Positions 47,333 through 62,204 of a DNA stretch of 64,000 bases are shown here, piece after piece. The stretch covers positions 20,432,477 through 20,496,476 of the forward strand of contig CAIIXF020000004.1 in the NCBI GenBank assembly GCA_903813345.2. Reading direction: 5' to 3'. Each line of letters opens with the position of its first letter. The first letter of the stretch is position 1. A program made the position numbers and the translations under genes. The DNA comes from Owenia fusiformis (taxonomy: Eukaryota > Annelida > Polychaeta > Sabellida > Oweniidae). The notes under the pieces are model-generated. The model saw only the letters and a list, made by a program, of their open reading frames with translations. It was not told the origin of the DNA and searched no databases.

Positions 47333-48275
47333 GTGTTTTTTGGCTCACACAGTGAGCCTATGGGATTGACCAGGCGTCCGTCCGTCCGTTGGTCCGTCCG
47401 TTGGTCCGTCCGTCAACATTGGCCGCACAAATTAAAACTGCTATTCGGATTGAGTCATATCCACATTCATTTTATGCATATCCATAATACCTATTTGACC
47501 TATCATCGCCATTTCCCAAGTTCGCCCGGTTTCTGAGAAATTGCGGATTTTGACGTCTGTTGAAGTAGAACTTTCAAATAACTTTTAGTAGTTGGTGTAT
47601 ATGCAACTTATGTCCTCTGAAGATTTCAAAGCTCTTGGAATTACGGTTTTTGGTGTTTACTCTATAAAATTTGAAAAAAGTAGGACTTGGTCATTTTCAG
47701 GAAACTTTCTCATGTATAAAGTCAATGGCAGGTTTTGTAATTGACAAGATTCTTAAAGTTTGCCTTATACTTGATCATTTCCTGCAATAAATTACATCAT
47801 TAATAGATTTAAACATTCCCTATATATTTCTCAGTATATGTCAGCATCAAATTTTTACCGTTTTTTAGATATTTGACGTCAAAAAACAGTAAAAATAAGT
47901 TATTTGCTTCAATTTGACCAAATTTTTTTTGAAAATCATCTACAAGTTGCCAGGAGTTCAAATCTGACATTAGTTTTAGGATTTGACCTTTACTTGACCT
48001 TCAGTGACCTTCGAAAGGTCAAAAAAAGTTGATTGTTCAAATTGATTTTTGGATGTAAATTTTGGTCAGCTTAATCACAAAAGACCTTACTGAGCTCTGA
48101 ATAAGTAACATTTTCAAGGTCAAAGGTCATCAAACCAGGTCACACAACTATGCTATCTAAGTTTCTCAAAGTTCGACACTACAAATCCAAATCAATATCT
48201 TTGTTTGAAAGTCAGGATATAAATTCCTCTGAAGGTTCCAAACTGTGTGAGCATAGGACCGTGGGTCCTTCATTA
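47333..48275. mobile_element. Dispersed-type repeat with GTCCGTCC run, about 940 bp
   Basis: It opens with TTGGCTCACACAGTGAGCC, then a CCGTCCGTCCGTTGGTCCG run. It ends with AACTGTGTGAGCATAGGACC, roughly the inverse of the start. The interior holds many short direct repeats of GACCTT/TTTGACC. No coding capacity is apparent. It resembles repeats common in marine invertebrate genomes; class not assigned. Confidence 0.5.
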
Positions 48276-51200
48276 TAAAATATTTGAGAGTATTTAAATA
48301 CATGTACATGGACGCCTATTTGTTGTATAGTGTGACATCATTGACAAATGATGCCTGACTCGAATTCGAGTTGCTCAAATGACCATGCTTTACCATTAGA
48401 TTTGAAATACGATATTGAATTATTACATAGTGTCTCATAAAATTTAGATTTTGTTCATGTTCGCCAGAAACTATTTCTCAAAAAAGCCAAAATCGACCCT
48501 AACGTATCAATATGATTCTAACACAGAAACGAATCATCAGGAATAAATAACATATTTTTTGGAGCGGTCTGTATTACCACAGAAAATATAGTGCTAAGGT
48601 AGGTAATTAACAAAGTGATTGATTGGAAACGTATGAAAAGTAAAAACAGATTCTTTCTAAGACATGCTTCTAAGTTGCATATTTTGTTTCACTAGAAGAA
48701 CATACCCATTTGTAACATACAACATCGGGGTCAACACCTTAGTGTTCTTACTGAAGAATGGAAATCAATGTTATTTTGAGAAAGAAAAATGGACAACAGA
48801 CACTGGCTGTTTATCCAAAAAAGTATTTTTGTTTCATGCGTTCATGTTGTTACGATTTATTGTGTTTACAGAAGCTTGATTTAAAAGTCATAGGCTAACT
48901 GCCATGTAGATTATATCCCAATGTTATTTTGATAAGTTAAGTTTTTAATGTTTGATTATAATATTATTTCGTAAAATACAAGTAATAATAAGTCATTAGT
49001 TCATAGCGCATGCGTGACATCATCCTCATCGTCTGAGAGACGCTTGGGCAAGGATAGTTTAAGATTCCTGTTGAGTTTTTCAAAAAGGATTTTGCACATA
49101 TATACCTAGCCTGTAATTATTGCATATATTCCGCTGTTGAATCTTATCTAATGTTGTTTTAAAGGATTGATAGCGATATGGTGAACTGAAGTCAACATTG
49201 TTTACATCCAAATGTTATTATGATAAGTAAAGGTTTTTAAGTTTGGTTATAATCAAAAAGGAGTTTGCACAGATATCTATGACCATTGCCTTTATTTATT
49301 CCTCCGTTGAATCTTTAAAGGATTGATAGCGATATGGTGAACTGGATTCAATATTGTTTTTCTCTTAAACCAATCATTGAAAACATTCTGTAAAAAATTA
49401 CACGATATATAATTGCTTTTGTGAGCAATTTCTGTTTCTGTTTTTAGTGCATTTGTTTTTTCTCCATTTCTAACAATTATTGAGAATGAAAAAGGATATC
49501 TATCTGAGCTTTTTGTTCGAACAAAATGGCAATAAATAACATTTTCTTAGAACTATCAATATCATAGTTTTACAAGGGAAAGTTGGATTCATTTAAAGAA
49601 GTATCAAAAATTGACCAAACCCCCAAAATAGATAAATATTAAAGTATACATTTTGTTTCATGAACAAGATATTTATTTCAAATGAACCGAATGTTCCTAT
49701 GTACAATTACAATATTGAGAGACCTTATTTAAGGTTTTAATTAATTAATCGTTTTAACGTTGTAGTATGTAATCTTGTTCTAACGAGGTTCGGAGATATG
49801 TTTTACTCAATTTTCATTCCGAACATATGGTACCAAGAACAAAAGAAGTGTCTGATGTGTATTCTAAAACTATATATAGAAAAGTAGATTTTTTCAAATT
49901 AAAATTGTACCATTCAAAAGATGACCATTAAAGTTGACGTTGTGTAATCTTTTCAGATTTTAGATGACTGGTTTGAAGAGAAACGTGTGTTCAATTTAGT
50001 TCACCATATCGCCACCAAGCCTTTATATTTTTTGCGTAGCGAATAGGTCTAGGATATAATAAATACATAATTATCTTAACTGAACTTTTTCATTTGGATT
50101 GGAAGTTGTGCTCTTTCAACTTGCATATTTAGCTGGATACAACAGTTCATGAACAAAAACAAAAGTACCCGCTTCGAACACTCACCACAAGTACGTGTGT
50201 GCGTATAATTTGAACGCTTTCGTAACATGAGATCAATTTAAATGTATTTCTTTTCAAAAATCATGCATTTTACAATCAGAAAATGATATAAGTCGTTGGA
50301 CTTTTTATGGTGCTTTTTCCAGGATTTAACCTCGCATGAACAAGAGATTAATTCGATTTTAATAGCCATGTTTTATTATTTACCTCCTATCATCACTACG
50401 AAGCATAATGTACGTCAATAAGATTAAATGCTAGACTTCTACTTCTAATACTTTTTCAATTGAATGTATCAATAGTCCGGATTAGTCTTAACAATAAAGA
50501 GTCCATGGAGCTCACAAACTAAGCCGTTTCTTTCAAACATTCTACCGAACGAATAATGTAGAAGCATATGAAACTGGAAAGATTATAATATTAATAATTA
50601 TAATTTTATATGAACTTTGAATATTCCCGATGTCATATTTTGAATATATTTTATACATATACGTACAGTATGTCTCTCACATAAGATGCCATTGGAAGAT
50701 CTCACAATATGGAATTTTAAAAGCGTAAAGGTAAGAACAAATCATTATTTAGAATATATGCTTCGGTCATAGTGTGTTGAATAAAGTACACATATTTAAA
50801 ATTGAATAACTATATAAATTGAGATATAATGTTTATGTTTTGTCCAATTGTACTTTGCTATTAACTGAATAATGTCATTTATACCATGATCACGATGCTA
50901 CATCCCACATTGAATGCTACATCCCACATTCGTCCCGTATACATCCCGCTTATTATATAATTGTTATTTTGGAAGTTACATTTTTTAAATGAATATATAA
51001 ATACAACCTGTGTAAACCCAAATGTCATGAGGAGGGGTGGTCAATTTTTACGATAGCACTGTTTGCAAGTTTTCCTTGAGCAACAGATCAACGACACTTT
51101 TAGCGTACAAATCAAGTTAGATTTTTAAAATATAAAGATGAACATTTTCACTCTTTCTAAAAAGTTGTTCAATGAAACAATTACAGTTTTAAGCTAACAT

Positions 51201-51410
51201 TGAAAAGTATATTTTCAAAATTTTAAACCTTGGAAGCTAGAATATACCTAAAACCCAAGTGAGAATGGGATACTCTCGAGAATGTGTATCTTCCTCGGTC
51301 CCTCGGGAGATAAACAATAGTGCAAAACCACATTGTTTTAAACTCTCATGTTCTTAGATCATTGGTCTAAACAACTTCATGTTTTAGGTGATGTGGCGAC
51401 GTGTTTGGTA
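48276..51410. other. Intergenic region upstream of the protease gene
   Basis: A tandem duplication of about 200 bp lies at about 48917-49370 (each copy carries GGATTGATAGCGATATGGTG). No gene supported. Protease 5' UTR and promoter are not resolvable. Confidence 0.5.
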
Positions 51411-54400
51411 ATGCATGTTCCACGGGCATTGATTTATTTGTGCGTTTTAATTGGACTGGGTCTGACTATATATGGTATGTATCTGTTTTGATATCCATCC
51501 CCGTCAAAGTTCGGAAAGTCTTATTCCGAACGACCATAAGAATTTTTTTTTTCAAAGCTATTCTTCAGTCATACATCACAAATTAGATGAACTTCGCAAT
51601 GCTCATTATAGTTAATAAATATTAATCTTCACTGGACACACATAGATATTGCGATATGAATCATGCATTCAAAAATCGCAGCGATACTGTTGGTCATGGA
51701 ATATTGGGCATTTCACAAAAATCAGTATATTGTCTTTGCTGTAAGAATTCTAAATGTTTGAATTGCATGAAAATATGCAAGAGTGGTCATTCTTAAATGT
51801 CCAAACTGTGATTGTTTTAATATGTCCAAACTGTGATTGTTTTAATATGTCCAAACTGTGATTAATGTTTTAAAATGTAACCTATATTAGGTTAGAGAAT
51901 GCGCTCTTTAACTAGAATACTCTCCGAGAATTCAATGGATCCCGACGGATTCATTACTGGGAAATGAAACATATTGTAAATTACAAATGTGTTCAATTTA
52001 ATTGTTCTGACCTGTCTTTGCATATTTGGAAAATCTCCATCCATTAATGTTTGAGGGGGCATTGAAAAAGAGCAAATCAATGGTAAATTGGTTCCAATTT
52101 AATAGGAGCAACGATGATATTTGCGTTATTTTAGTATCATGTTAAAATATTGTTAAAACATCATAATATTTACAGCTGAGATTGTTACAAATATTGACGA
52201 GAGGGAGTGTGGATTCCCCGCCATTGATCCTTTACAAATATCCAAGCTTTCAAGAATAGTTGGAGGTTCCGTAGTAAAGCCGCATTCTTGGCCATGGCAA
52301 GTGGGCTTGTGCTACTCATCAAACATAGCAGAAGATGTATTTTGCGGAGGAACACTGATCAGTGAAACTTGGATTGTAACAGCTGCTCATTGCATCGATT
52401 TGTAAGTTTTTGTAGAAAGTACACAATCAATTACCCGTAACCTCTACAAATCTCAGCTTCGTTTCTTTATGAACATGATATTGAGGGCGTTTGTATTTAT
52501 TGAACGACGGCCTCGTTCTGGACGAACATAAATGTTAAGGGTGGACGTTAAACAGTCATCGTCAAATGACATCTTGGCCCAGTCAAAGCATTGCGCCTAG
52601 TCTTCAAACAACTTACATGTATTTTCACGGTGTCAAACCATGGCCAGGCCCCGCTGACATCGAGGGCAACAAGCTCGTGTTAGAAGTGGGGCCTCGAGAG
52701 ATCTAATAAAAGTGAAATATAAATAAACTTTTCTATGGAACTTTAGTAAGTGATTTACCATATTCTTTAATTCTGCATAGTCACCGTGATTTTGTTAAAA
52801 CAATAACATTTTTAAAGGCAAAGATACCTGCACGTGTTTCACATAAAGAGCATCAAGTGCCTGAAAAATACAAAAACGACACAAGAATGAACCCTTGAAG
52901 TGGGAAAGTTTCATAAATCCGTTTTAACCTTGAAAACTCTTCAACGATGACATTCTTCAATTTACTGCTTTCAGTCTGACGGAAAGTGAGCTACTTCGTG
53001 TAATAATTGTAGTTGGAGCACATGATATGACAGCGTCTGTCGTCGATGAAGACGAACGCCAACTGATTAATGTCCAAAGGGTGATATATCACCCACGCTA
53101 TGATATTGGCTATGAACTGAACTATGACATAGCTCTTATTGAGCTTAATACATCAGCAGTGCTTGGGGAGAATGTAGCAGTGGCGTGTCTTCCTATTACT
53201 TCACTGACAAATGGTCAACAATCGTACGTCACCGGATGGGGCTCAACAGGTTAGGATATTTCACATAAAATATCACAAATGATTATGATTAAATCATCAT
53301 TGCCTCTTGAATGCAAAATACTACACTGCTCCTTTGGTAATACTATTCTAGTATGAATGAATTAAATCAATTCTTTTACATGCTGCAGCCTCTGGTGGGG
53401 GCAAAGTAACTCGACTACGCGAAGTGATGGTGCCAATAATAGATAGAACACATTGCATCGCCGAGTCGAACTATACCGCCAATGATGATCTGTCCATAAC
53501 AATGGTCTGTGCTGGTAGTATAGTTGGTGGCATAGACACCTGTCAGGTATGACAATAGCACAAACCTTCAGCAGGTCAGTTTGTAGTTCGAGGGGAACAC
53601 TGGGCAGGATGGTCTTCTTATAAGAGGCGGAAATAGGTGGAAAAACCTTCATGCATAAATGGACCATTTATCCCCCTTTACGTCTTGGTCAATCGTGTCC
53701 TTGGTTTCCCTAGTCAAGTAGCCGTATGAACTTTGATGTTAAGCATAGACCCGAATGATAAGCTAATTATTTTCGGATTCAACCGCCGGCTGTCGACTGA
53801 TTGTTAAATCTACAATTTATTTCAAACTAATTCAAATATTAATGAAATAATGGCAGGTATTAATCACATTTAAATGAGTTGGCTATAAATGAGTAGATTA
53901 AATCGCCAGCCGGCAGTTGAATTTGCGAATTCTACCTTAAAAGCCTTGGTTGAGTTTAAAAGCTTTCGGCACCTGAGAATTACACTAATCTTGTTATTAA
54001 TCAATCATAAGATACATACATTCGTTTATAATTCGTAAATATACTACATCTCTTCATGCATTTGCGAACCGGAAGTTACCATTTGAAAGCGTAATTCAAA
54101 CAAGCTTCAGCACGCGGTCAAAAGACGGAGGAATCCTGTTGCCAAACCTTTTGGGGAAAACAATACGAATTTAAGAACATGTATTTGGTCCTACAGGGTG
54201 ACTCTGGCGGTCCACTGGTGACGCAGATGAGCCACAATTCATCACTATGGCAGCTGAGTGGTGTCATAAGCTGGGGTATTGGTTGCGGAGACCCTTCTTA
54301 CCCCGGGGTGTATACCGATGTCATCTTATTCAACAATTGGATAAAGGGAATAATTTCAAGTGAGCATATTTGCTTTTATATTTTTATAACTTTAGAGTTT

Positions 54401-55960
54401 TAGAGCTTTTAGAGTTAAGATGCAAGAAGCATTTCATCCAAAGTCTCTAATTAAGGTAGTTATTTCTAAATGCATCGAACGCTTGAATAAAGAATAATCA
54501 CTATTAATATTTATTCAGTGAATTTAGACGTACGTTGTACTAGTAAACTTGAATTTTGACGCACATGCTAATAGTAGACTTAAATTAAGATGCATATACG
54601 GATGGAAGAATGTACTCAGACGTGTAGGCCCGTAGCCGGTAGGGTGGGATGGGGCGGAGGAGCGGAAGCTCCCACAACTGGCTAGAAATTATTTCAAAAT
54701 CATGCAGTTTTTACCTTTCTGAGCACTATTCGCAATATTTTTAGCGAAAGATTTCAAAAAGCCCCCCCCCCTTGGTAACACCTGGCTTCGTGCGAGGACG
54801 TGTTTAATAGTAATACACTTGAATATAGACATATGTTCTACTTTAATCTCAGACCATTGTGGAGATTCATCATGCTGCGCATACCTTGGTAGCATTGGGG
54901 AATGCGAGACTAATCCAAACCTGATGTTTGACTCTTGCCTCGAAGAATGTATAACAGGTATTAATTAAATCTGCTGTCAAAGTATATATGTAGTTAATTT
55001 CTAAATATTCATAGTAAGTCTATTCAATTGTAACCAAAATGGACATTAACTTGAACATTTAATAATTTATAGAGCCCCCTGTGACTGATTCAGCAACTAC
55101 TGAGTCAATTACAAGCACAATTGTAACCACTCAAACTAGTTCAAACATTGTAAGTGATGTCACTAAAACTAGTCAAACCACAACGGACGCTACACTCAGT
55201 TCGACATCAAACGGTGAAGATAAAAACACTGGGCAAACGACAAGTACATCTGAAGAGGCAAATGCAACGTCTACTGAACAAGCGACAAGTACCAGCATCT
55301 CGACTCAGAACATCGTCAGTTTGCCGCCTGGTTATCTTGACCTTGGGGTATGGGAACATTTCTCAAAAGTTATATTTTTGATTTAGTTGATCATGAAAAC
55401 GAACACACAGAACATTTGAATACTTTATTTAAATACTTTAGCATCAGTAAATACTAAAAACTGTGTTGTATTTTCAGCTTTTTGGACAAAGCAGGGGTAA
55501 AAGTAAGTAGTTTTTATTCTGGGACATATTTATAATGACGAAAATGAGCAAATCTATAGGGCCTACATTTATATAGGATTGCATGTTTTTCATGTCAGAT
55601 CTTACGCTAATATTTCGAAATGCCATCTATTAGTGAAACTAAAACTGTTCACGAGTTATTCCCTTCATTGCACTTGACTGAGAGTTCTATGAGGCGAGCG
55701 GTGTGCACGAGAAATGATCAAAATACTGGAGCAAGAAATACTTAAAATAAACAGTTTAACTTAAACCAAGATATCTGATAAATTATTGGTTGATATTTGG
55801 TGTTCAAGTCGAAATCCATCACTAAGTGGTTTATTTATTTTTAGCCTTACCATCTTCGAGCTTTATGTTCTAAAATGTTGGGTTTAATTTTGCAGCATTA
55901 AGAACAAACCTAACTAGGGTGCTAACAATGACTGTATTATCATTGGCGATTGTCGTATAG
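51411..55960 (+). CDS. Trypsin-like serine protease with ShKT-like module and Ser/Thr-rich stalk, 9 exons
   Basis: Exons 51411-51474, 52176-52401, 52975-53249, 53389-53546, 54197-54359, 54853-54957, 55073-55347, 55478-55502 and 55896-55960 join to 1356 nt, 451 residues plus stop. The signal peptide is residues 1 to about 20. A short propeptide contains ECGFP. The activation site is R48-IVGG. The catalytic triad is intact: His93 (TAAHC), Asp148 (NYDIAL) and Ser244 (GDSGGP). Asp238, at the position equivalent to chymotrypsin 189, predicts trypsin-like cleavage after Arg/Lys. Residues about 296-330 resemble a ShKT module but have an extra Cys (SSCCAYLG) and lack the usual last Cys. About 331-421 is a Ser/Thr-rich, mucin-like stalk. 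The end is a hydrophobic stretch ([13 protein letters not shown]) compatible with a GPI signal or membrane anchor. AATAAA is at 56224. The small eighth exon is the least certain. Confidence 0.88.
51799..51870. repeat. 26 bp x3 tandem repeat in protease intron 1
   Basis: Three copies of a unit containing TGTCCAAACTGTGATTGTT. It is not at an exon edge, unlike Arrays A-E. Confidence 0.85.
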
Positions 55961-58241
55961 AACCTAACTGATCTATCTGTTGATTGACCACGAAGGCTGA
56001 AGACTGTGGTATGGGAAACTGCTGATGTTGACAATGATCGTTTGTGTCCTCGGTAAGGAATACTGCTGATGTTGACCTGATAATCGTCAGAAACGGTGAT
56101 AAGAGAAAACTGCTATATTGTTTATGGTTGCTGGGATGCTGGCGTCCACACTCTGCTTGTGATGGCCATATTCATTCGAGATCGTGGTATAAAACTAGTA
56201 CTCTACTGGTGTTGTCTATTGTCAATAAAACCCATCTTATAGAAGTATACTGGACCAAATAGATAAGATGATCAATCACCTCCATTTCTGAAGAGTGACG
56301 CAATGAAACTATTTAGAAATATCCAACGTTATCACGGGATTAATTATGTAATCTGTGTATTAGCAGTCATTGGTATTATTTAAATAACGGCGAGTGAGAT
56401 CATACATTTTCTAAAAGCAATAAAAGAGAATTTAAAGCGAATATTTAAGGCGTAGCCAGAATTTGGTGACCAGGGGTTCTATTTTTCATGTTATTCATGA
56501 ATCCCTCCTCCATTCATTCTAGTTCCTTACAGTATTCATATGCTGATCCAGAAACTAACAAGGAGGGGGTCCAAATTTCGAGTCTGGAAAAAAAAAATTC
56601 GCGCTTGAGCGGATAAATTTTTTGGGCCCCTAAAACAGATTCTATATAGCAAAAACTAGCGAACTATGACTAGTATTTTAGGGCTGGAAATATCAATTGG
56701 CATCATTTCCAATACCTCCATTTTTTCTCACTAAATACTAACATAGAAGACAATTGGGTTTGAATTTTGAATTTGACCTATGCAAGTATTTACAAAGTAA
56801 AACAAGTATTTCAACAAAGCTATAGGTCCCCAAAGTCTCTCGAATTGAAATAACACAGGAGACGAAAATTTTCAAACATGACTTAGAAGCTAGAACTTTA
56901 ATTGTTAATGACTTGCCCTGAACCCACCATTCCGCATTGGTTTACATGGGCATGACGATTTTAAATTATTCACCAGTCATAAATAATTGGAGGTATAGGG
57001 AATAAAGTCAAATTACATCTCCTTTATCATAAGTACGTTCATTGCAAGTTATACAAATAAAAATTCAAACATAAAGAGTTTTTAACACGGAGTCCAATTT
57101 GGAGCTAACATTTGGAGGGAATGCCTAATTTTAGGAAGACCCTGGAGCATGGTTTTTTACTTAGAAATATCAATTATTTCACGCAATTTGTATTTTACTT
57201 AAATGCTGCTTCATTTCGGACAAAACAAACCATCCGCGTGCACGTAGCGACCGGGGGTTCGAGGGGTTCGTGCGATCCCCCGGTCAAAATTCCTAAAAAG
57301 GAGGGGGAGTTGCTTGTAGAATGAATCGGGGGATTTTTTAAGCATTTCCCTGTCCGTTAGTCCATAAGTGATAGATAAAACAGGAGCAATTATTAATGTT
57401 ATACAACTTTATTGAAAAGCTACATTAATGAGTGACGCCATCAAATATAAATGCAACTAGAGACACCTATCTGTGACTTAAACTTAAAGGCTCATCTTTG
57501 TAATATCACATGACAATCCCCAAAATTATTTCTCATTTTCAAGGATTATCTGATATTTTCATTTTTCAAACTTCAGAGGACTGAGAATCATTGATCCTAT
57601 TCGCTTTTGAATAATATAAATTATGTTTTAAATAGTTTCATGTAGGCAAATAATTTCTCAAATCCATTGAAGCAAGATTCTGTTCTCTAGTAGCATTGTC
57701 TCATCATGAGTAAGCTTTGAATTACGAATTATTTATAATCTATTTCTAAAAATTACAATATTTTTTATCAACATGTAACAATAAACATCAATTTTCTCAA
57801 GTATCAATTTTGTATAAAGACTCTAATTAACATATTAAGGGTGATTAAGCCGAGTGACATTACAACACAGCTGGTTCATTGGATAGTGTCTTTAAGGAAC
57901 TTAATATCGTGTAAAGTCGCAAAGATTCACCGTTTATTTGATTGAAATTAATCGAAAAATCGATGAATTGGATCACGTTCATCAATTCAGAACAGAAACA
58001 GATTATGCATTGTATTTCTGTTTAATAAAAACGCACCGTTCATTTTTCAAAACTGGCTCCAAGTTGAAGCCAGTTTACAAATCAGCTCTCTCCATATAAC
58101 ACAAAAGTATTTAGCGACAATCTAGCAACTGGAAATCACGGGATACTGTCTCTCGATCATTTTGATGTGCATTATGCATCTTATTCTCTTATAGTTTGCA
58201 TGAAAATTAGAAAAAACTGAAAAATATGTAAAATCTTAATA

Positions 58242-59327
58242 TACGAGGGGTGATCCAAAAGTCTTGGGCGCCCTGCTCTAATTTTGTTGGTTTTTGATAA
58301 AATTACTTTAAACTTTCCAATAATAAAGACCAATAACTTAACTACTTTGTGTATTAATTTCATGGAGAAATGATATATTTTATGTAGTTTTCTAGATAGT
58401 TTTTAATATAGTGACCCTGCCAACCGGAACGGTATTCACACATGGCAACTTTCAGCCTTAAATGTTGCTGCCATTTGACTTGTTTTGCAAGTCTTGACCA
58501 CTATCTTTCTTTGAATTTTGAATGTTAAACCATGTTAGTTTACTTCCTTTGTTTCTAGGCAAGCAAATAATTGTGTTTTAATTATAATGTCACACTGACA
58601 ATGATCATATATGTCAAAATTACATCAGACAAGCAACCCTCATTCTTGTATCATTTGTGCTCCAAGATGGCTGCTGAAATGCAGAACATGAAAGAAATCA
58701 AAGTGGAACAAAGAATACTACAAAGATATTCTCATTATTATTGAACTTGAGCAGCTACCATATGCACGATGCAGTCTAGATATGGCTCCGTGTGATTTTC
58801 TTCCTTTTCTCCCAAGTCGAAAAGGAGGATTGAAATAAAATGTTTTTACTCATTTGATAAGGTTTAGAGTGGCACTCCAGCAGCATTTGTATCACATAAG
58901 CAATGGCAGTTTCATGAATGTCTTCCATTCATTGGTAAAGCTGTACGAAAAATGTGTTCAAATTCGTTTAAAATATTTGAAAAGTAGGTCTTAATATGTG
59001 AAGATGATGATGGCAGATGACAATTGGATTGAAAATCGGAAATTCTCTCATATCATGACTTTGTATTAGGCTGTGCACCTGCACCTAAAGTATTTTCCAT
59101 ATTAACAGTTGTGACGTGATTTGCTATATTTAAATACCATTCCGGGTGGCAGGGACCCGGTATTTAAAAATATTTAGAAAAGTAGCTAAAATGTATTATT
59201 TTCTGGTGAAACTTATACACAAAGTTGTTAAGATGTTGATCTTTATTATCGGAAAGTTTCATGTAATTATATTAGAAAATAGCAAAGTAAGAGCGAGGCG
59301 TCCAAGACTTTTGGATCACCCCTCGTA
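58242..59327 (+). mobile_element. Mariner deletion derivative with decayed transposase remnant
   Basis: Ends TACGAGGGGTGATCCAAAAG and its inverse are in TA context, with arms of about 140 bp. Inside, about 58780-58985 still translates in pieces to the mariner transposase C-terminus: an APCDF motif of the catalytic region and an EKCVQIRLKYFEK-like end. Frame breaks and the 1086 bp length show it is defective. Confidence 0.85.
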
Positions 59328-61646
59328 TATATCAAGATATTTTGCAAAAAGTCATTTTAAGCCAAAATTATAAGTGTAAATTGTATTCTTAACATGACTA
59401 TCGATAAATTGGACCACGTTCATAAATTCAGAACAAATTATGCATTTACTGTCTCTGTTTAATAAAAACGCACCATTCATTTTTCAAAACTGGCTCCAAG
59501 TTGGAGCCAGTTTACAAATCAGTTCGCTTCATTTAACACAAAATATTTAAGGACAATCTAGCAACTTTATCAACATATATGAATTCAAAGTTCTATACGG
59601 AGTGGTCCGAAATGTGGAACATTTCAATCAAATATTGCAATTTATTTCTCCACTAAAATACATCATATCTTGACCGATCATGTTGTGAATCGGTTTTGCA
59701 AAATTCACTACGGCGCTGAATGAATATCCGGAATACGACTATAGGTCATTTGATTATTCATTGCTTTAGAGAACTACCCAAAGGAAAGTCGATTTCTATA
59801 CGCAATGTGCAAATGGATACCACGGGTCTTTCACACCACTAAAACCTACCAATTAGGAAAGGATACTTTTCAAAACACGTGAGTCAATGGCACTTAACTA
59901 GCAAGTGCATCTACGGCTTGGATTCTACTACATAGCCGTAGGGACCGGGGGTTCGATGGGTTCGGACGAACCCCCGGTTGGTATTTCTCCCAAAAAAATA
60001 TTTGTGGAAAAATTCATTGCAATAACCAGAAACATATATTCAATTTATATGACCAGTAGGAAAAAATAGTAAAGGAAGAGGTTTGAGTATTGGCAAATAT
60101 CCCTATGGTCATAATGAATCATTCTTAGGTGTAACATGAAGAATAGAATGTCATAATACTTTGGAAAATATTAAAGTGCTGGGGCACACATAAGCTGAGA
60201 TAGGGATCATTTCATGATTCTCGTCATTAATGATAAAATCAGCGGAACTGTGATAGAAAATGGAATGTTTTCAAAGTTTTTTATTTTCAATTCAAAGAAA
60301 GCACAACAAATAAGTTTTTCAGCATTATTTGTTCTTTATTTGTTGCAAGGCATTGAAATTTAAGAGAGATGTTTAATGTTAGAGCCTACAGAGCACAGTG
60401 GATATTTTGTTATTTCAATTTTTTTTTTTAAATTTCAGCCTATGTTTCATTCCATTACAGTACTGGCGATAGCCTCAACATTTTGTGGGTCACATGACCC
60501 AGTTCAATCAAAAAAGTGGGTCAAACTTGGAAAATGTGGGTCAAATTGAATTATGAAAATATAGCGTCATTTTCGGATAATCTTAAGTACAAAAATAAAT
60601 GTGCTGCAATGAGACTTCATGTCTTAAAGGCTGAAAATCAGCTTAGGCCAAAAGGTTGGGTGAAACATAAATCAAATCAATGGATAATGACCAAATAGAA
60701 GTGCGGTGCAAACTAGGGGGTCTGGGGCATGCCACTCCCCCCGAAAATTTTGAAATTTAGACCCTCTCTGGTGCATTCTGAGCATATCTCAGCATAAAAT
60801 TTCCAATGATAATATTTATATAAACAATAAGAAAAATAAAAAGATTGTGTTGTTAGAAAACTTTATATTTATTTTTTCAGATAAATTATGCAGATTTTTG
60901 AACTTTTTTTGAAAACATTTAACCATAAAATAAAATCAGTATTTTCCTGTCACTAATATCAAACTGTATTTGAGCAATTGATCTCAATAAGCAGATCAAT
61001 ACATAATTAATTGTAATTAGTTTTTTCTTAATTACTTTGTTTTTCAATGTTGCCCCTTGTTCCTCCTCACTCTGAAGTAAATAAATAAACTCAATATTCC
61101 TTTCTGGCACATTATCAATCTCAATGAAATATAAGGATCAACATTCAATAGTTTTATATGTATTTTTTACTTGTAATATTTTATTTGTTTTCAAATGTTG
61201 CCCTTTTTGCTTCCTCACTGTGATGTAAGATAATGCCAAGAAGATCAATTATATTAATTAAACAGTTTGTTTTCAAGTTTATGTGTAATTGCTAATAATA
61301 GTATCCATTGAAAGTTGGCAGGACAGTGATAAAGGTTTTTTGCTACTGACCCATTAATCTCAAAGCAATGACGTTTTGGTGAGAGGTCAATCAAAATCGT
61401 GGTCGAATTACAGTAAGATAATTATCTCAGTGTTTCTCTAAAACACTGCTGATTATCTGCCTATTATACTTAGATTTTGTCTTCACAAGGTAGGCCAATT
61501 TATATTCTTTCGTTTGATATGTTTAACTTAATTGAAAGCCGGAGATTTTCGTCTGGATCGGTAAGATATCGGTCAAAACCTTTTTTTCTTGTGTATTGCT
61601 ATTCTTCCCGGGAAATAGCGTTAGTCTGTCTACCTGAGGATCAAAG

Positions 61647-62204
61647 TTTATCGCATCCTACGACCCCTTTAGATTGTGGTCGTAGGCCCGTTTCATTCGT
61701 AAGCCTGTGTTTCTACAATGTCGGAGAATGAACTATGCATTGCACACATAAATGACCTACCTCGATACATTCCTGAGTATTTTAGAATTCTTTTCATATA
61801 GTTGAATCGCAAATTGTATGGGTTTATCGGCAGAACGAAGATATTTTCGTTTTTGATAGCAATATTTGCGTGTAATATTTAACTTATTACAACCGTCAAA
61901 TTCCTCCATTCAGTTCCCGGCATGCACCAGTCATAAGGGAAATCCCTGGGGAATTCCCCTTCCGACATTTTGAAAATTGCTGAGATATTTCCGATGTAAA
62001 AACTAAAATCTCTTCGTTCTGCCGATAAACCCATACAATTGGCGATCTAACAACATAAAAAGAATTTTAAAATACTCTGGAATGTATCGAGGTAAGTCAT
62101 TTAATAGTGCAATGCGTAGTTCATTCTCCGACATTGTAGAAAGACAGGCTTACGAATGAAACGGGCCTACGACCACAATCTAAAGGGGTCGTAGGATGCG
62201 ATAA
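61647..62204. mobile_element. Long-hairpin MITE, probably hAT-like
   Basis: Arms of about 200 bp are reverse complements (TTATCGCATCCTACGACC at the ends; TCTGCCGATAAACCCATAC inside), with a loop of about 130 bp. GATCAAAG flanks both ends (61639-61646 and 62205-62212), an 8 bp target-site duplication. Confidence 0.82.
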
